From assembly GCA_035772735.1 (NCBI GenBank), contig JASDFA010000008.1:9429001-9493000 (forward strand): 64,000 nt of DNA, read 5' to 3'. Of the stretch, positions 23,657-34,597 are shown in pieces; within the stretch, counting starts at the first letter, position 1; every line of letters starts with the position of its first letter. The stretch is from Datura wrightii. Taxonomy: Eukaryota; Streptophyta; Magnoliopsida; Solanales; Solanaceae. The notes under the pieces are model-generated. The model was not told where the DNA came from. It saw only the letters and a program-made list of their open reading frames with translations, and did not search any database. The position numbers and the translations under genes were made by a program.

Positions 23657-26221
23657 TTTCATACCCGAGAATTCAAGAATCAGACCCGAAAGTTGAAATG
23701 TAGAAAAACTGGAAAATGTTGTAGTAGTTGCACAACGAGTCACTGAACGACTCATGAAAAGACCCCACGAGTTTTCAAGTGACCCGTGGGAAGGCCTGGA
23801 GTGATCAAGGGATCAAAGTCCCCACGAGTGAATCAATGACTCATGGTCAGCCACCACGAGTTGTCATGTCAATTATGGAGTAGAGTTGGAATGTCAAATG
23901 AGAATTTATATAGTGTACTTAACGGATGGGACCCCACGAGTCGTGGTCAGTCCCAACGACTCGTGAGGAGAGTCATGAGCAAGCATGTGGATTATTATTA
24001 GGAATTAAGGCAGTGTACTTGACGGAAGGTGATCATGATTCGTGGTCTTGAGGCACGAGTCTTCATCTTACACGTTACGAGCCCCAGCAAATCAGTTAAC
24101 CAGACAGGCGACTCGACGAGTCGTTGCCTATCCTGACGAATCGTCAAGTCACCCGTTAGGGTCACCTGGCAGTGTTTACCTGCGAATTTAGTAAGGGTCT
24201 TTTCGTAATTCCTGTGTTCTAAGGGTCTATACCATGTCATTTTAAGCTCGTAATAGAGGGCTTTTAGCAGAGAAAAACCCAACTTAGGCCATTGCTTTCA
24301 TGCATGCAAGGTTGGGGGTTTGAGGAGAAGAATCAAGGTGAATTCTCAAGGTTTCCAATTGGAATCTCATCTGGGCAATTAGGAAGAGTTAGGATTCTTC
24401 AGTCCCAGGTATGTAAGGCTATGAGGGGGTGCTTTCTTCCACACCCATCCCCATTCCCTATCAAAATGTGATTAAATTGTCAATGATTAAGTATGGGGTT
24501 TTTTTCCCAATTACATGATTCTTCAACCTCTATACATGGGTATGATTAGATTGTATTTACATTGATGATTTATGATGCTTGGGCGGATTCTATCTCGTTT
24601 TCCCTTATAAAATGGTTTTTTTTTAAAATTTGAATCTAAAACGCCCATGGGTGAGGAGTTCACAAAGGAAGAGATTCATGTTAAATGAGTGATGATTGAT
24701 GAGGTTGATGATAAATAGCATGTTTCTAAAACTACCCATGACTATGGATCAGTTTTCAAAATGAATTGATTAGCTCAAGTATGATAATGCTTTAGGTGAT
24801 GCCCATATATTGATTTAGTGTGATGAACTTCCCGACATAAGCTTACCACATGAGTTGAAGTGAATTTTTCTCAATTATTATTATTTAAATTCTACCTTGT
24901 GGTATGTTCAAAGTAAAGCCTTCTCTATGCGTAAATCCTTAATTACTATGCATGTTATTGTTGATCTTTGTCAAGGACAATGTTAAGCTTCATTTCACAT
25001 GATATTGATTCTAAGCATGATTTCATTCTAAGCTTTGTCGAAATGTCATTTATGAGTTTTGTATTTATATGATGTCTAGTGTATGCATGTTTTCATAATG
25101 AGTTTTGTCAATGGACAATGTTGATCTTCATTTCACACGATGTTGATTTTATGCATGATTTTATGTTGAGCTTCATCACTAGACAATGTTGAGCTTCGTA
25201 TTTATATGATGTAGAGAATTGCATCTTTTGGGAGAAGAGTCTAGCACCGAGCAGGCTAAGGGTCGATAACCCTACACCCCAGAACTACGTGCCAACGTAG
25301 GTTGATTCTATTATTATTGGGACCTCCTTTGATGAGCTATCCCCAGCCCAAATGGCCCCTTTCAGCTTGATATGGATGTCATGGTAGCATCCTTAGCCCT
25401 TGCAAGGTTTTGGATGGCTCTGCCTACTTGAGTGTAATAGTCGGGACAACGTAAGCTCTATCATGGTATGTCAACTAAGTGAGGAGTCTCCCACTTTCTA
25501 TATCATTCGAATTTACATATCCATTACTCATGATGATTATCTTATGCATGCATGTTCAGGAAGCAAAGTTTGACTCATTGTTCAGCTTTTGATATAAATG
25601 TTATGTTTTATCTTTGAGTCATTTCAGTCAGTTATGAGGTTCTGAAGCAATGCATGAACTAGTTATGATAAGAGTATGATTCCAGAATGAATGCATGTAG
25701 TCTTCTAATTACTCTTAAAAGCTTGTTATATATATGAATGGTTTTAAATGATTTATGTTATCAAAGAGGTTTTATTTACCTTGCGTACTCGGTACATTCC
25801 ACGTACTGACCGCATACCTGCTATGCTGCATCGTTTCATGATGTAGGACCAGATTCTCAGGTCCAGCCCCATCTGTAATCGCTTATCAAAGACAATACCT
25901 ACTTTGTTGGTGAGTCCTCATCTTTTGAGGAATTGACTTTCAATTATCTTGGTTGTATTTTCGGTTTTAGTATTGTTGAGCTAGTTGGGGGCGTTGTCCC
26001 ATCAGCTCGTCCAGATTAGAGGCTTACCAGACTTAGACATGTATTCAACTTTATATTTTTATTCTGTCATTATGTTAAGTTAGACTTCCGCTGAGTTTAT
26101 AATTATGTTTACTTAATGTTTATTGAATGAGTTAGTGAATGCTATGCCATGGGTTGACTTGGGGCCTCTTTGGGTCCCTTGTCCCGTGTCTACGATCTGG
26201 GTCTATACTCAGGTCGTGACA
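23657..26221 (+). repeat. 3' LTR of element I (2565 bp)
   Basis: Starts TTTCATACCCGAG (the expected TGTTATACC start has decayed) and ends GGTCGTGACA. It is colinear with 15993-18563, including the palindromic U3, the 65-70 bp tandem array (24948-25217) and the conserved block near 25785. Confidence 0.93.
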
Positions 26222-26576
26222 CCTGTCCGGCTAGCATCAGTGAGTCCTCATCCTCTGAGGACATTCAGTATCCGTGGTTGTCATGTCTCTCTTTAGTTTC
26301 ATACTTGTCGGGTTAGTTGTGGGTGTGGTCCCATCAACCCATCTAATATGTTAGATGCTTTTACACTTTGCGTAGTAATCAGCCTGCCATGTATTATGTG
26401 AATTCCAGTTTTGATGTTATATTATGTTTAGACTTTCGTGATATATATATTGTGATGTTAAACCTTCCGCTTTTTATTGATGGATTTAGATATATGATCA
26501 TGCCATGAGTCGATTTGGAGTCTCTCAAGGCTCCTTGTCCAGTATCTAGATTCGGGCCTATGATTGGGTCATGACA
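26222..26576 (+). repeat. 5' LTR of element II, second part
   Basis: Resumes after element I with cctgtccggctagcatcagt, matching 32412 onward, and ends GGGTCATGACA. Together with 14131-15992 it gives an LTR of about 2.2 kb. Confidence 0.92.
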
Positions 26577-26580
26577 AACT

Positions 26581-26593
26581 TGGTATCAGAGGA
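26581..26593 (+). other. Primer-binding site, initiator tRNA-Met (element II)
   Basis: TGGTATCAGAGGA, one or two changes from the initiator tRNA-Met complement, four bases after the LTR end. Confidence 0.88.
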
Positions 26594-26786
26594 ATAGGTT
26601 TTGAAGTGTCCTAGGGTGTCTGAAAGACGCATCAAGTAGAGTCTTTTTCATGGGTGTGAAATGCGCCACACTTATGACGAAAAGGCTACGAGACGTTTAG
26701 GAAATGTTCCCTTATTTCATGATCTATGTTGTTCGATGAAATGTCTCTTTATCCTTCTAACTCGTGCTATTTGTGATTGCAGAATC

Positions 26787-28430
26787 ATGCCTTCCCGCAG
26801 AGTTAATGACAGAAGAAATGGAAATGGAAATGGAAATGGCCACGAGGATGGCAATGGAGACGAGCACTAGCTAGTCGCACGAGCCTATGAGCACCATGCA
26901 CTGGAGTCGATTCCCATGTTGAATTCAAGGAAGCATTCAGATACTAGCATAAGCCTTAATCGCTAGGTCAACTAGCAGGCAATACCGCCCGTCCCGAAGA
27001 ATAGGAATGCAGCAGCAGTGAGGTTTAGGGACTTTTTGAGGTTTAGCCCTCCCGAGTTCCTTGGATTGATGGTGGAAAAAGATCCATATGATTTCATCAA
27101 AGATATTTTGAAGATCACCCAGATTATGGGGGTGTCTAGAGAGGAGTGTACCAATTGGGCCTCATTTTAGTTAAAGGGTGTTGAACATATTTGGTTCAAA
27201 TAGTGGAAGGATAGTAGGGTGGTTGGAGAATGCCTTTTCAGTTGGAATGAGTTTCATGTCGCCTTTCTTGATCGGTTCTTCCCAAGGGAGATGAGGGATC
27301 TAAAAGCGGCTGAGTTTATGGATCTTAAGAAGGGAAAGATGACGGTTCAGGAGTATGCCTTGGAGTTCACGCGTCTGTCTATGTATGCACCTGAGTTGGT
27401 GGCAGATCAGCGGGCCTGTGTGAGCAGGTTCGTACATGGGATAGCAAACTACTTGGTAAGGGACTGTTGAACCGTGATGCTTCTCTAGGATATTGACTTT
27501 GCTCGGATAGTCCTATATGCCCAGCATATGGAGGCGGTGCAGCTGAGTGAGCGAGAGTGGGAGGCTAAGAGGGCCAGGACTGATAGCATTGGATTCTCCC
27601 AACTGAGGCCTTGTGGGCACCGTCAGCAGTCCCCCCGGAGATCTTTATCCCCGATAGCATCATCATCTAGTGTCCCGTACAGACCCAGATGTGATCATAC
27701 AGGTAAAGCATCAGGCTCGAGGAGCCAGGGGAGCATTTCAGGAGATCAAACCTTTCCAACCTATGAGAAGTGTGGCAAAAACAACCCAGGGAGGTGTTTA
27801 GTTGGTTTAGACGCTTGTTTTGGGTGTGGCAAACTCCAACATAGGCTCAGAGATTTCCCTTCATCCAAATTAGGCGATGGCGGAGCCCGTATTCCAGTCG
27901 CTAGTTCAACAGCTCCGTCATCACGTCCCTTCCAGCAGGGTGCTTCTACTAGTACAAGTGGCGGACAATGCCAAAGTAGATTCTATGCCCTCGCATCCTG
28001 CCAGGAGCAGGAGGTCTCCCCGGATGTAGTCACTGTTATGTTACGAGTTTTCCACCTTGATGTATATGTTTTATTAGATCCAGGGGGTACCTTGTCTTTT
28101 GTGATGCCCTATGTGGCTTGTAGTTTCGGAGTCTATCCCAAAATCTTTCAAAACCCTTTACTGTCTCTACTCTAGTGGGTGATTCTATTTTAGCTAGACC
28201 GCTGTATAGATACTTCCCGGTCAAAAGCCTTCAGAAAATCACATCGGTGAATCTTGTAGAATTAGCCATGTCAAATTTTGATGTTATTCTCGGCATGGAT
28301 TGGTTGTTTTCATGTTATGCCTCAGTTAAATGTAGAATATGTGCGGTGGAGTTTCTCTTTTTGGGTGAGCCAGCCTTAGAATTAAGGGTAGTTCAGCTGT
28401 ACTTGTAGGTTGTTTTATTTCCTACCTTAA
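26787..28430 (+). pseudogene. Chromovirus gag-protease pseudogene, element II
   Basis: ATG at 26787 opens MPSRRVNDRRNG followed by Asn-Gly pairs encoded by a ggaaat hexamer repeat (26818-26840). One frame, with at least eight stops, runs through the Gag core (FLDRFFPREMRDLKAAEFMD near 27265-27325), a long Ser/Arg-rich linker and the knuckle CFGCGKLQHRLRDF near 27815 (last Cys lost) to the protease (LLDPGGTLSF near 28070, where the usual Ala is Gly). A frameshift near 28170 moves the protease C-terminal part to another frame (ARPLYRYFPV onward). Gag and protease share one frame, as in other Tekay elements. Confidence 0.88.
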
Positions 28431-28497
28431 GCCGAGAAAGATGATCGCCAAGTGTTGCGTGTACCATCTAGTTAGGGTTAAGGATGCTACATCCTAG

Positions 28498-28886
28498 ACC
28501 TCGACTATCCAGTCCGTTTCAGTAGTATGTGAGTATCCAGAAGTCTTCCCAGATCATCTACCTGGAATTCCTCACGAGCGGGAGATTGATTTTGGTATTG
28601 AATTTCTTTCATACACACAACCTATATCTATTCCTCCTTGTAGAATGTCCCCAGCCGAGCTAAAGGAGTTGAAGAAGTAGTGGAAGGATCTGTTAGACAA
28701 GGTTTCATTCGACTGAGCAAATCCCCATGGGTTGCACCAGTTCTATTTGTCCGCAAAAAGGATGGTTCCCTTCATATGTATATTGATTATAGGCAATTGA
28801 ACAAGGTCACCATCAAGAACAGGTATCCTCTTCCTAGGATTGATGATTTTTTTACCTGCTTCAGTGTGCCAAGTGCTTCTCGATGA
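28498..28886 (+). pseudogene. Truncated reverse transcriptase, element II
   Basis: Contains the start of RT (PISIPP near 28625, then SKSPWVAPVLFVRKKDGSLH near 28715-28775 and NKVTIKNRYPLPRIDDFF near 28800-28850). It then breaks off near 28885 and resumes in the RNase H-integrase linker (TDGSVIVQNG, 28914). About 1.06 kb present in element I (near 20865-21925), including the catalytic FxDD box and all of RNase H, is deleted. The element could not make cDNA by itself. Confidence 0.88.
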
Positions 28887-28904
28887 AGAGTGTGTCCCAT
28901 GTAG

Positions 28905-30370
28905 GTTGACTTGACTGATGGTAGTGTTATAGTTCAGAACGGGTTAGAATCATCCTTGGTGACTGATGTGAAAGCTAGACAAAACGAGGACCCTATTTTT
29001 GTAAAGTTAAAGGAAGTCATTCAGAATCAGAAGGTAGAGGTCTTCGGGGAGATGGTGTGCTTCGATATCATGGTCGCTTGTGTGTCCTGTACGTTGAGCA
29101 TTTGTGAAATTGGATGTTGCATGAGGTTCACGATTTAGATATTCGATACATCTAGGTGCCACCAAGATGTACCGTGACCTACGAGAAGTCTATTGATGGA
29201 ATGGAATGAAGAAGAATAGTGAAGATTTTGTGGATGAGCGTCAAAATTGTCAACAATTTAAGGTTGAGCATCAAAAACTAGGAGGTGTGCGTCAATACAT
29301 CAGTATCCCTACTAGGAAGTGGGAGGAGATTAAATATGGACTTCATCACAGGGTTGCCTCAGACTAGTCGACAGTATGACTCCATTTGGGTGGTCATGGG
29401 CAGGTTGACCAAGGCCTCTCATTTTCTACCTGTCAAAACCACTAATTCAGTGGAGGATTATGCCAAACTATACATACAAGAGCTAGTTAGGTTGCATGGA
29501 GTGCCCATGTCCATCATATCAGACAGAGGGACCCAATTGACCTCCTAGTTTTGTAGGTCATTTCAAAAGGGACTGGGTACCAGGTCAAGCTTTGTATAGT
29601 ATTTTATCCGCAAACCGATGGTCAGGCAAAAACGACTATCTAGACTCTCATTTAGAGCGTGCATGATTTACTTCACGGGTAATTTGGATGATCATTTTCC
29701 TCTTATTGAATTTGCATATAACAACAACTACCATTCAAGCATTCATATGGCTCCATTTGAGGGTCTCTATGGGCGTAGGTGTAGATCACCTATTAGTTAT
29801 TTTAAAGTAGGTGAAGCCAAAATGATAGGGCCGGATTCAGTCCATGAGGCCATGGAGAAGGTTCAACTTATAAGAGACAGGATGAAGACATCTCAAAGTC
29901 GCCAAAAGTTCTATACGGATGTCAGAAGGAGGGAACTTGAGTTCGAAGTTGATGATTGGGTGTTTCTAAAGGCGTTTCCCATGAATGGAGTGATGAGATT
30001 CGGAAAAAAGGGAAATTTAGTCCCCGTTATGTTGGCTTATACTAGATTGTGAAACAGTTGGCAAGGTAGCATATGAGTTGGAGTTGCCCTCAAAACTAGC
30101 CTCAATCCATCCAGTTTTCCATATATTGCTCTTAAGGAAGTGTTTGAGTGATCTTGCTCTAGTTGTTCTAGTGGATAGTGTCAGTGTGAAAGACAGCCTT
30201 AGTTATGAAGAGGTTTCGGTGGAGATACTGAATTGGTAGGTTCGAAAGATAAGGAACAAAGAAGTAGTTTCAATCAAGGTTTAGTGGAGGAATCAGCATG
30301 TTGAGGGAGCTACGAGAGAAGCCGAGGTAGATATAATGGCTAAATACCTGCATCTGTTCCCTACCAACTC
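28905..30370 (+). pseudogene. Integrase with chromodomain, element II (broken)
   Basis: Linker VIVQNGLESSLVTDVKARQ (near 28920-28980), then a zinc domain scattered by frameshifts. The core has MDFITGLPQTSRQYDSIWVV (near 29335) and the second Asp in IISDRGTQ (near 29515). The third catalytic residue position reads GQAKTT, Lys for Glu, in a shifted frame near 29625. The core continues at DHFPLIEFAYNNNYHSSIHM near 29690-29750, then the GPY region breaks at about 30050. Chromodomain remnants (SLSYEEVSVEIL near 30196, VEGATREAEVDIMAKY near 30300) end at about 30370. Confidence 0.88.
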
Positions 30371-30598
30371 ATTTTCAACGTAAGTTATCAGTTTCCTCCT
30401 TAATACTCTATAAAGTTTCATGTTCAACTCATGTACCTCAGTTTCTTTCATGTAAATGGATGTATATGTTGTTGGGGAATTCAGTTCTGTCATGTAGTTC
30501 AAACCAGAGTCAATCATCCATCAGTTTTTAGCTTATGAATATGATGGTTACATTTCTCTGCCTTTCTGTATTATATTTAACATTCAAGGGCAAATGTT

Positions 30599-30612
30599 CC
30601 CAAGGGGGAGAT
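30599..30612 (+). other. Polypurine tract of element II
   Basis: CCCAAGGGGGAGAT, just before the 3' LTR start at 30615. Confidence 0.9.
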
Positions 30613-30614
30613 AT

Positions 30615-32770
30615 TGTTATACTCTGAAAACCTAAGATCATACACAAGAGTTGAAACAAAGAAAATAGGATTTTCTACACCAGGTCACAAAACGAGTCGC
30701 CCTGTGACCCGTCAGGATGACCACGAGTCGTTATGTGACTCGTGGTGAGGAGCTTTGACTTAATTGGAAATGTTCAAGTTGGGGTAACCACGAGTCGTGG
30801 TCATCCCCACGAGTTGTTAGGTCACTCGTGGTCAGGGTTGGCTAAAGAAAGAGGAAGTATGGGGTAGTGCACTTAACAGGTCCTCACCATGACTAGTTGT
30901 GAAGCACCACGACTCGCAGTGTCGCCCCTGGTGACCCCAGTTGGTTTTCGACAGTGAGGACGACGAGAGGTGACCATGTGTCGTGGTCACCAGTAACAAA
31001 TTCTCGTATGCCTCATGGTGACAATCTATGTGAATTGTCCAGTGGAAGCAACAGACGCAGACCACTAGTTGTTCCCCGTGATGACGACTCGTCCAGTCCC
31101 TTGTTGGGACAGGTAGCCAGCTTTTCCCTGTGAATTTAGTAAGAGTTTTTCTGTAATTCCTATGATCCCAAGTCCTAAATGCATCATTTTAAGCTATGAA
31201 TAGTGAGTTTTAAGAGGGGTAAGTTCATTCTAAAGCTATTCCTATTCATGCATGCAAGTTAGAAGTCAAGAGAAATGATAAAGCTTAATTTCTTTCAAGC
31301 TCTTCTCAAATCTTCCTTGGGCAATCAGAGAAGTTGTAAAATCAGATTCTCTCAGGTATATAGGGTTATGAATGGGTGATTTTTTCACATCCATGCCTAA
31401 TCTCTCTCTATTTCATGAAATTCTATTGATTATTCTATGAGGTGTTATCCTAATTCTGATGAAATCCTTATGATCTATCTATGGGTTAATCAGCCTTATG
31501 TATCAATGCATATTTTATGAATCATAGGAAAATTTTATGACTATTTCAATTATAAACTTATGGATTTAAATTTCTACAAACTATACCCAATTATGCATGT
31601 ACTTATGAAAAGTTAAGTTATGATTTCGCTATGATCTTGATCTAGATTTTACCAACTATAATTTATGCTTTATGATGTGGTTTCTCTCAAATAATTATCA
31701 TAGATTTATGAGATATCAAGTATATACATGTTTTACAAGTATGATGAATTTCATGATTTAAGGATTTATAATTTTGGCAGACGCACGGGCCTTACCTTCA
31801 TGGCTAGTTCACGTATTTCAAGCATGCATATGAATATCATGATTTCAACTAGCCTGTGAATCTCATGTATATTATCCTATGAGAACAATATATATTTTGG
31901 GAGTAGTATTTAACACAGAGTAGACCCGAGGTCCAAGCACGCCCCGAGTCTCAGAACTACGCGCCATCGTAGCCACGATGGGACCTCTATGAACTGTCCC
32001 CTTTGCCCAAATGGGCCCTTGTTGTTATATTAAACCTCTTTTAGGGATTTACAAGTTGGATTCCATGTGTGCTCATATATGTTATGTCGGTTATAAGAAT
32101 ATCCCACTGTTCCTCATGATTTATGTATGGTTACGATTATAGACTTTGGGTCAAGTCATGGTTAATAATGTTTTTCTCTTATGATTATGATTATGAATGA
32201 TTTATGAATGTTTTGATGAGTCATACGTTTGCATTATGATATTTATGTTACAATAATGTTTTCCTACTCTTATGAACTTTTAACTATCCGTTTTACTTGC
32301 CTTGCATACTCAGTACATTCCACATACTAACCGCATACTCTATGCTATATCATCTCAAGATACAGGTCTGAGGGATTTTTCTCAGCAGCATTCTTAGCCC
32401 CTGTTTTCCTGCTCAGATCTGTCCAGCTAGCATCAGTGACTGCTCATCCTCCAAGGACATTCAGTATCCATGGTTGCTATGTCTCTCTTCAGTTTCAGAC
32501 ATGTCGGGTTAGTTGGGGGTGTTATCCAATCAACCTATTAGATATAATAGAGGCTTTCAGTCTTTGTGTAATAATCAGCTTGTCATGTATTATGTGAATT
32601 CAAGTTTTAATGTTATTTTATGTTTAGACTTTCGCTAAATATATTGTTATGTTAAACCGTCCGCTTTTTATTGATGGAGTTAGATGGATGTTCATGCCAT
32701 GGGTTGACTTGGAGTCTCTCGGGGCTCCTTGTCCCGTGTCTTGATCCGGGTGTATATTCGGGTCGTGACA
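30615..32770 (+). repeat. 3' LTR of element II (2156 bp)
   Basis: TGTTATACTCTG to GGTCGTGACA. It is the uninterrupted version of the split 5' LTR and shows the empty target of element I near 32412. U3 palindromes lie at 30680-31100 (cacgagtcgt at 30723 and 30788), the gaatttagtaag block near 31131, and the conserved gtacattccacatacta block near 32312. Confidence 0.93.
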
Positions 32771-32775
32771 TTTTG

Positions 32776-33050
32776 ACCCTAAAAACTCAGGTGGATTCAT
32801 CCAGAGAAAGTCCTAAACACTAGCCATCTGCTTTTCCGTTCTGAGGGACATAAGTCACCGCCTGCTGGTTGGATTGAGCGGTCAAAGCCTATGCCAACAT
32901 CTAAAATGCCACTCTAAACATGGAATGAGAGACCTACTTGGGCAAAGGACCTGCTAGTACTGGTGGTGCTTGCTGGTGCCCATCTCCATTTCCATCTTCA
33001 TCACCATTTCCATTTCCATTCCTTCTACCATATACTTGGCGTGGAGGCAT
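32776..33050 (-). pseudogene. N-terminal gag of element III
   Basis: The minus-strand ATG at 33050 opens MPPRQVYGRRNGNGNGDEDG, like the Gag starts of elements I and II. It continues as a low-complexity Gly/Asn stretch and LTAQSNQQAVTYVPQNGK before the insertion site of element II. Stops and a frame change are present. Its continuation is at 14125 leftward. Confidence 0.85.
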
Positions 33051-33240
33051 GATTCTGAAAGCACGTATAGTAGGAGTTAAAAGGATAGAGAGATACTTCA
33101 TCGCACGACATAGATCATAAAAGAAGGGAAATTTCCTAAAATGTCTTGTAGCCTCTACCCCATAAGTGTGGCACGCTTCACACCCATGGAAAAGATTCTA
33201 CTTAATGCATCTTTCAGACAACCTTGGATACTATGCACAT

Positions 33241-33254
33241 TTGCTCCGATACCA
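33241..33254 (-). other. Primer-binding site, tRNA-Met type (element III)
   Basis: The minus strand reads TGGTATCGGAGCAA, near the initiator tRNA-Met complement, four bases from the LTR edge at 33259. Confidence 0.85.
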
Positions 33255-33258
33255 TGTT

Positions 33259-34597
33259 TATCACGACCCCAACTGAGACCCCGAGTTGAGACACGGAACC
33301 TAGAACTGTAAACGGCTCCAAGTCGAACCATTAAATGAACATAGCGGCTAAGGAGTTTACATCAAAAGGAAACTGATAAAATAAATATGAATAAGTGAAA
33401 GCTTGAATACATATCAACCATACAAAGTCAATACTGACAAAGCTAAAGTTTGACATATTATATGATAAGCCTCTAATATAACTAAAGAGATGATGGGATA
33501 ACATCCCCAACTAGCTCACTAAACTCTGAGAACTGAGAATAACATAACTCAACCAACTGAAGGCCCTCGAAGGATGAGGACTCACCAACAAAAGTGACTG
33601 AACAGAGTTGCGGGGACTTGCTAATGGCGGAACTAAGTCTGATCATCGAAACCTATATCATGAGATGATACAACATAAAGTATGTAGACAATACTTGGAA
33701 TGTACTGAGTATGTAAGGTAAGTAAAATAGGATGAGTAAGTATAAATGAAATCATGCCCATAAACATAAATCATAAGATCATGAGAGTAAGGATTGCATG
33801 CTGACATTTGAAAACATGTATAGTCATAAATTGAATTTCATATCTAAATAGAATGACGCAATCGTAGAAATAGAATCGTATGGATTGCCATAGATGAAAT
33901 CATAAGTAAAAGTTTATAAACTAATCATTGGGTCAAACCTACTGAAAACATAATATCATAAGTTATAAACTTACATAACTAAAATCATGAGGAACAATAT
34001 GAGACTCGTCTTAATCGACAACCACCCTGCATGAGCGCATGATAATCCCACGTTTTTTCCATGTAGAGGATGGCCATCCTAAGCCTTTCCAGGGCGAAGG
34101 ATAAGTATGGTTTTATATCATGGTGTGCCCTTGGGCAGGGAAAACGCTCTCTTGAGAGGTCCCAAAATATATACCTACATTGACGTGTAGTTTATGAGTC
34201 CAGGGAATCTTGGAACCCCTAGCCTACTCGGTGCTAGCCACTAATCCCAAAACATATATAATGTTGATATAATGGTATTCTTAAAACATAGCTTGAATAT
34301 GAACATTTGGGAGTCTTGACTCCAAAAATATGTAGATATATAACTGATCTTGTTAGCCTTGGATAAATCATAAAACATATTTGACTTGTGCTGGCTTGCC
34401 AAATCTTAAAATCATGCATACTTTAAACATAATTCATACGGAAAATCATGGATACACACATGGTTAATTTGTAAACATTCAATCATGCTAGATATCTCAT
34501 CATATGTGCAATCATAAATCATAAACTTAACTTTTCATGAACTTGCATAATTTGGAATAATTTTCTACAACTTCAAATCATGAATTTATATTCAAAA
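33259..34597 (-). repeat. 5' LTR of element III, truncated by the IV/V insertion
   Basis: The minus strand ends GGTCGTGATA before the primer site. The conserved block appears, as its complement, near 33685-33720. The U3 start of this LTR is missing: at 34598 the LTR of element IV begins flush. The sequence before it is caaaa (34593-34597). The rest of this LTR is predicted to lie to the right of the window. Confidence 0.8.

Larger units (their letters stand above)
15993..26221 (+). mobile_element. Tekay-type chromovirus element I, nested in the LTR of element II
   Basis: The element has two 2.57-kb LTRs, tRNA-Met primer site, gag, PR, RT, RNase H, INT with chromodomain and polypurine tract, all on the plus strand. 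The flanks are cttgt (15988-15992) and cctgt (26222-26226). Removing the element makes the surrounding LTR colinear with the intact copy at 30615-32770, where the target reads tctgt near 32415. It is the most complete chromovirus in the window, but every gene carries stops. The two LTRs show many differences by eye, so it is not a recent insertion. Confidence 0.94.
14131..32770 (+). mobile_element. Tekay-type chromovirus element II, host of element I
   Basis: LTR-bounded element with a perfect 5-bp target duplication, ttttg at 14126-14130 and at 32771-32775, inserted in the gag of element III. Parts: 5' LTR 14131-15992 plus 26222-26576 (split by element I), tRNA-Met primer site 26581, gag-PR, truncated RT, INT with chromodomain, polypurine tract, and 3' LTR 30615-32770. 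The internal region is about 4.0 kb against 5.1 kb in element I, because the C-terminal half of RT and all of RNase H are deleted. Confidence 0.92.

Noticed and set aside
32938..33120. Plus-strand frame rich in Pro, Ser and Phe
   Set aside because: Antisense of the Asn/Gly repeat at the start of the element III gag.
34593..34597. caaaa next to element IV as a link to the ttttg duplication of element II
   Set aside because: Complementary by chance: the sites are 1.8 kb apart in different parts of element III, and element II already has both of its own copies.
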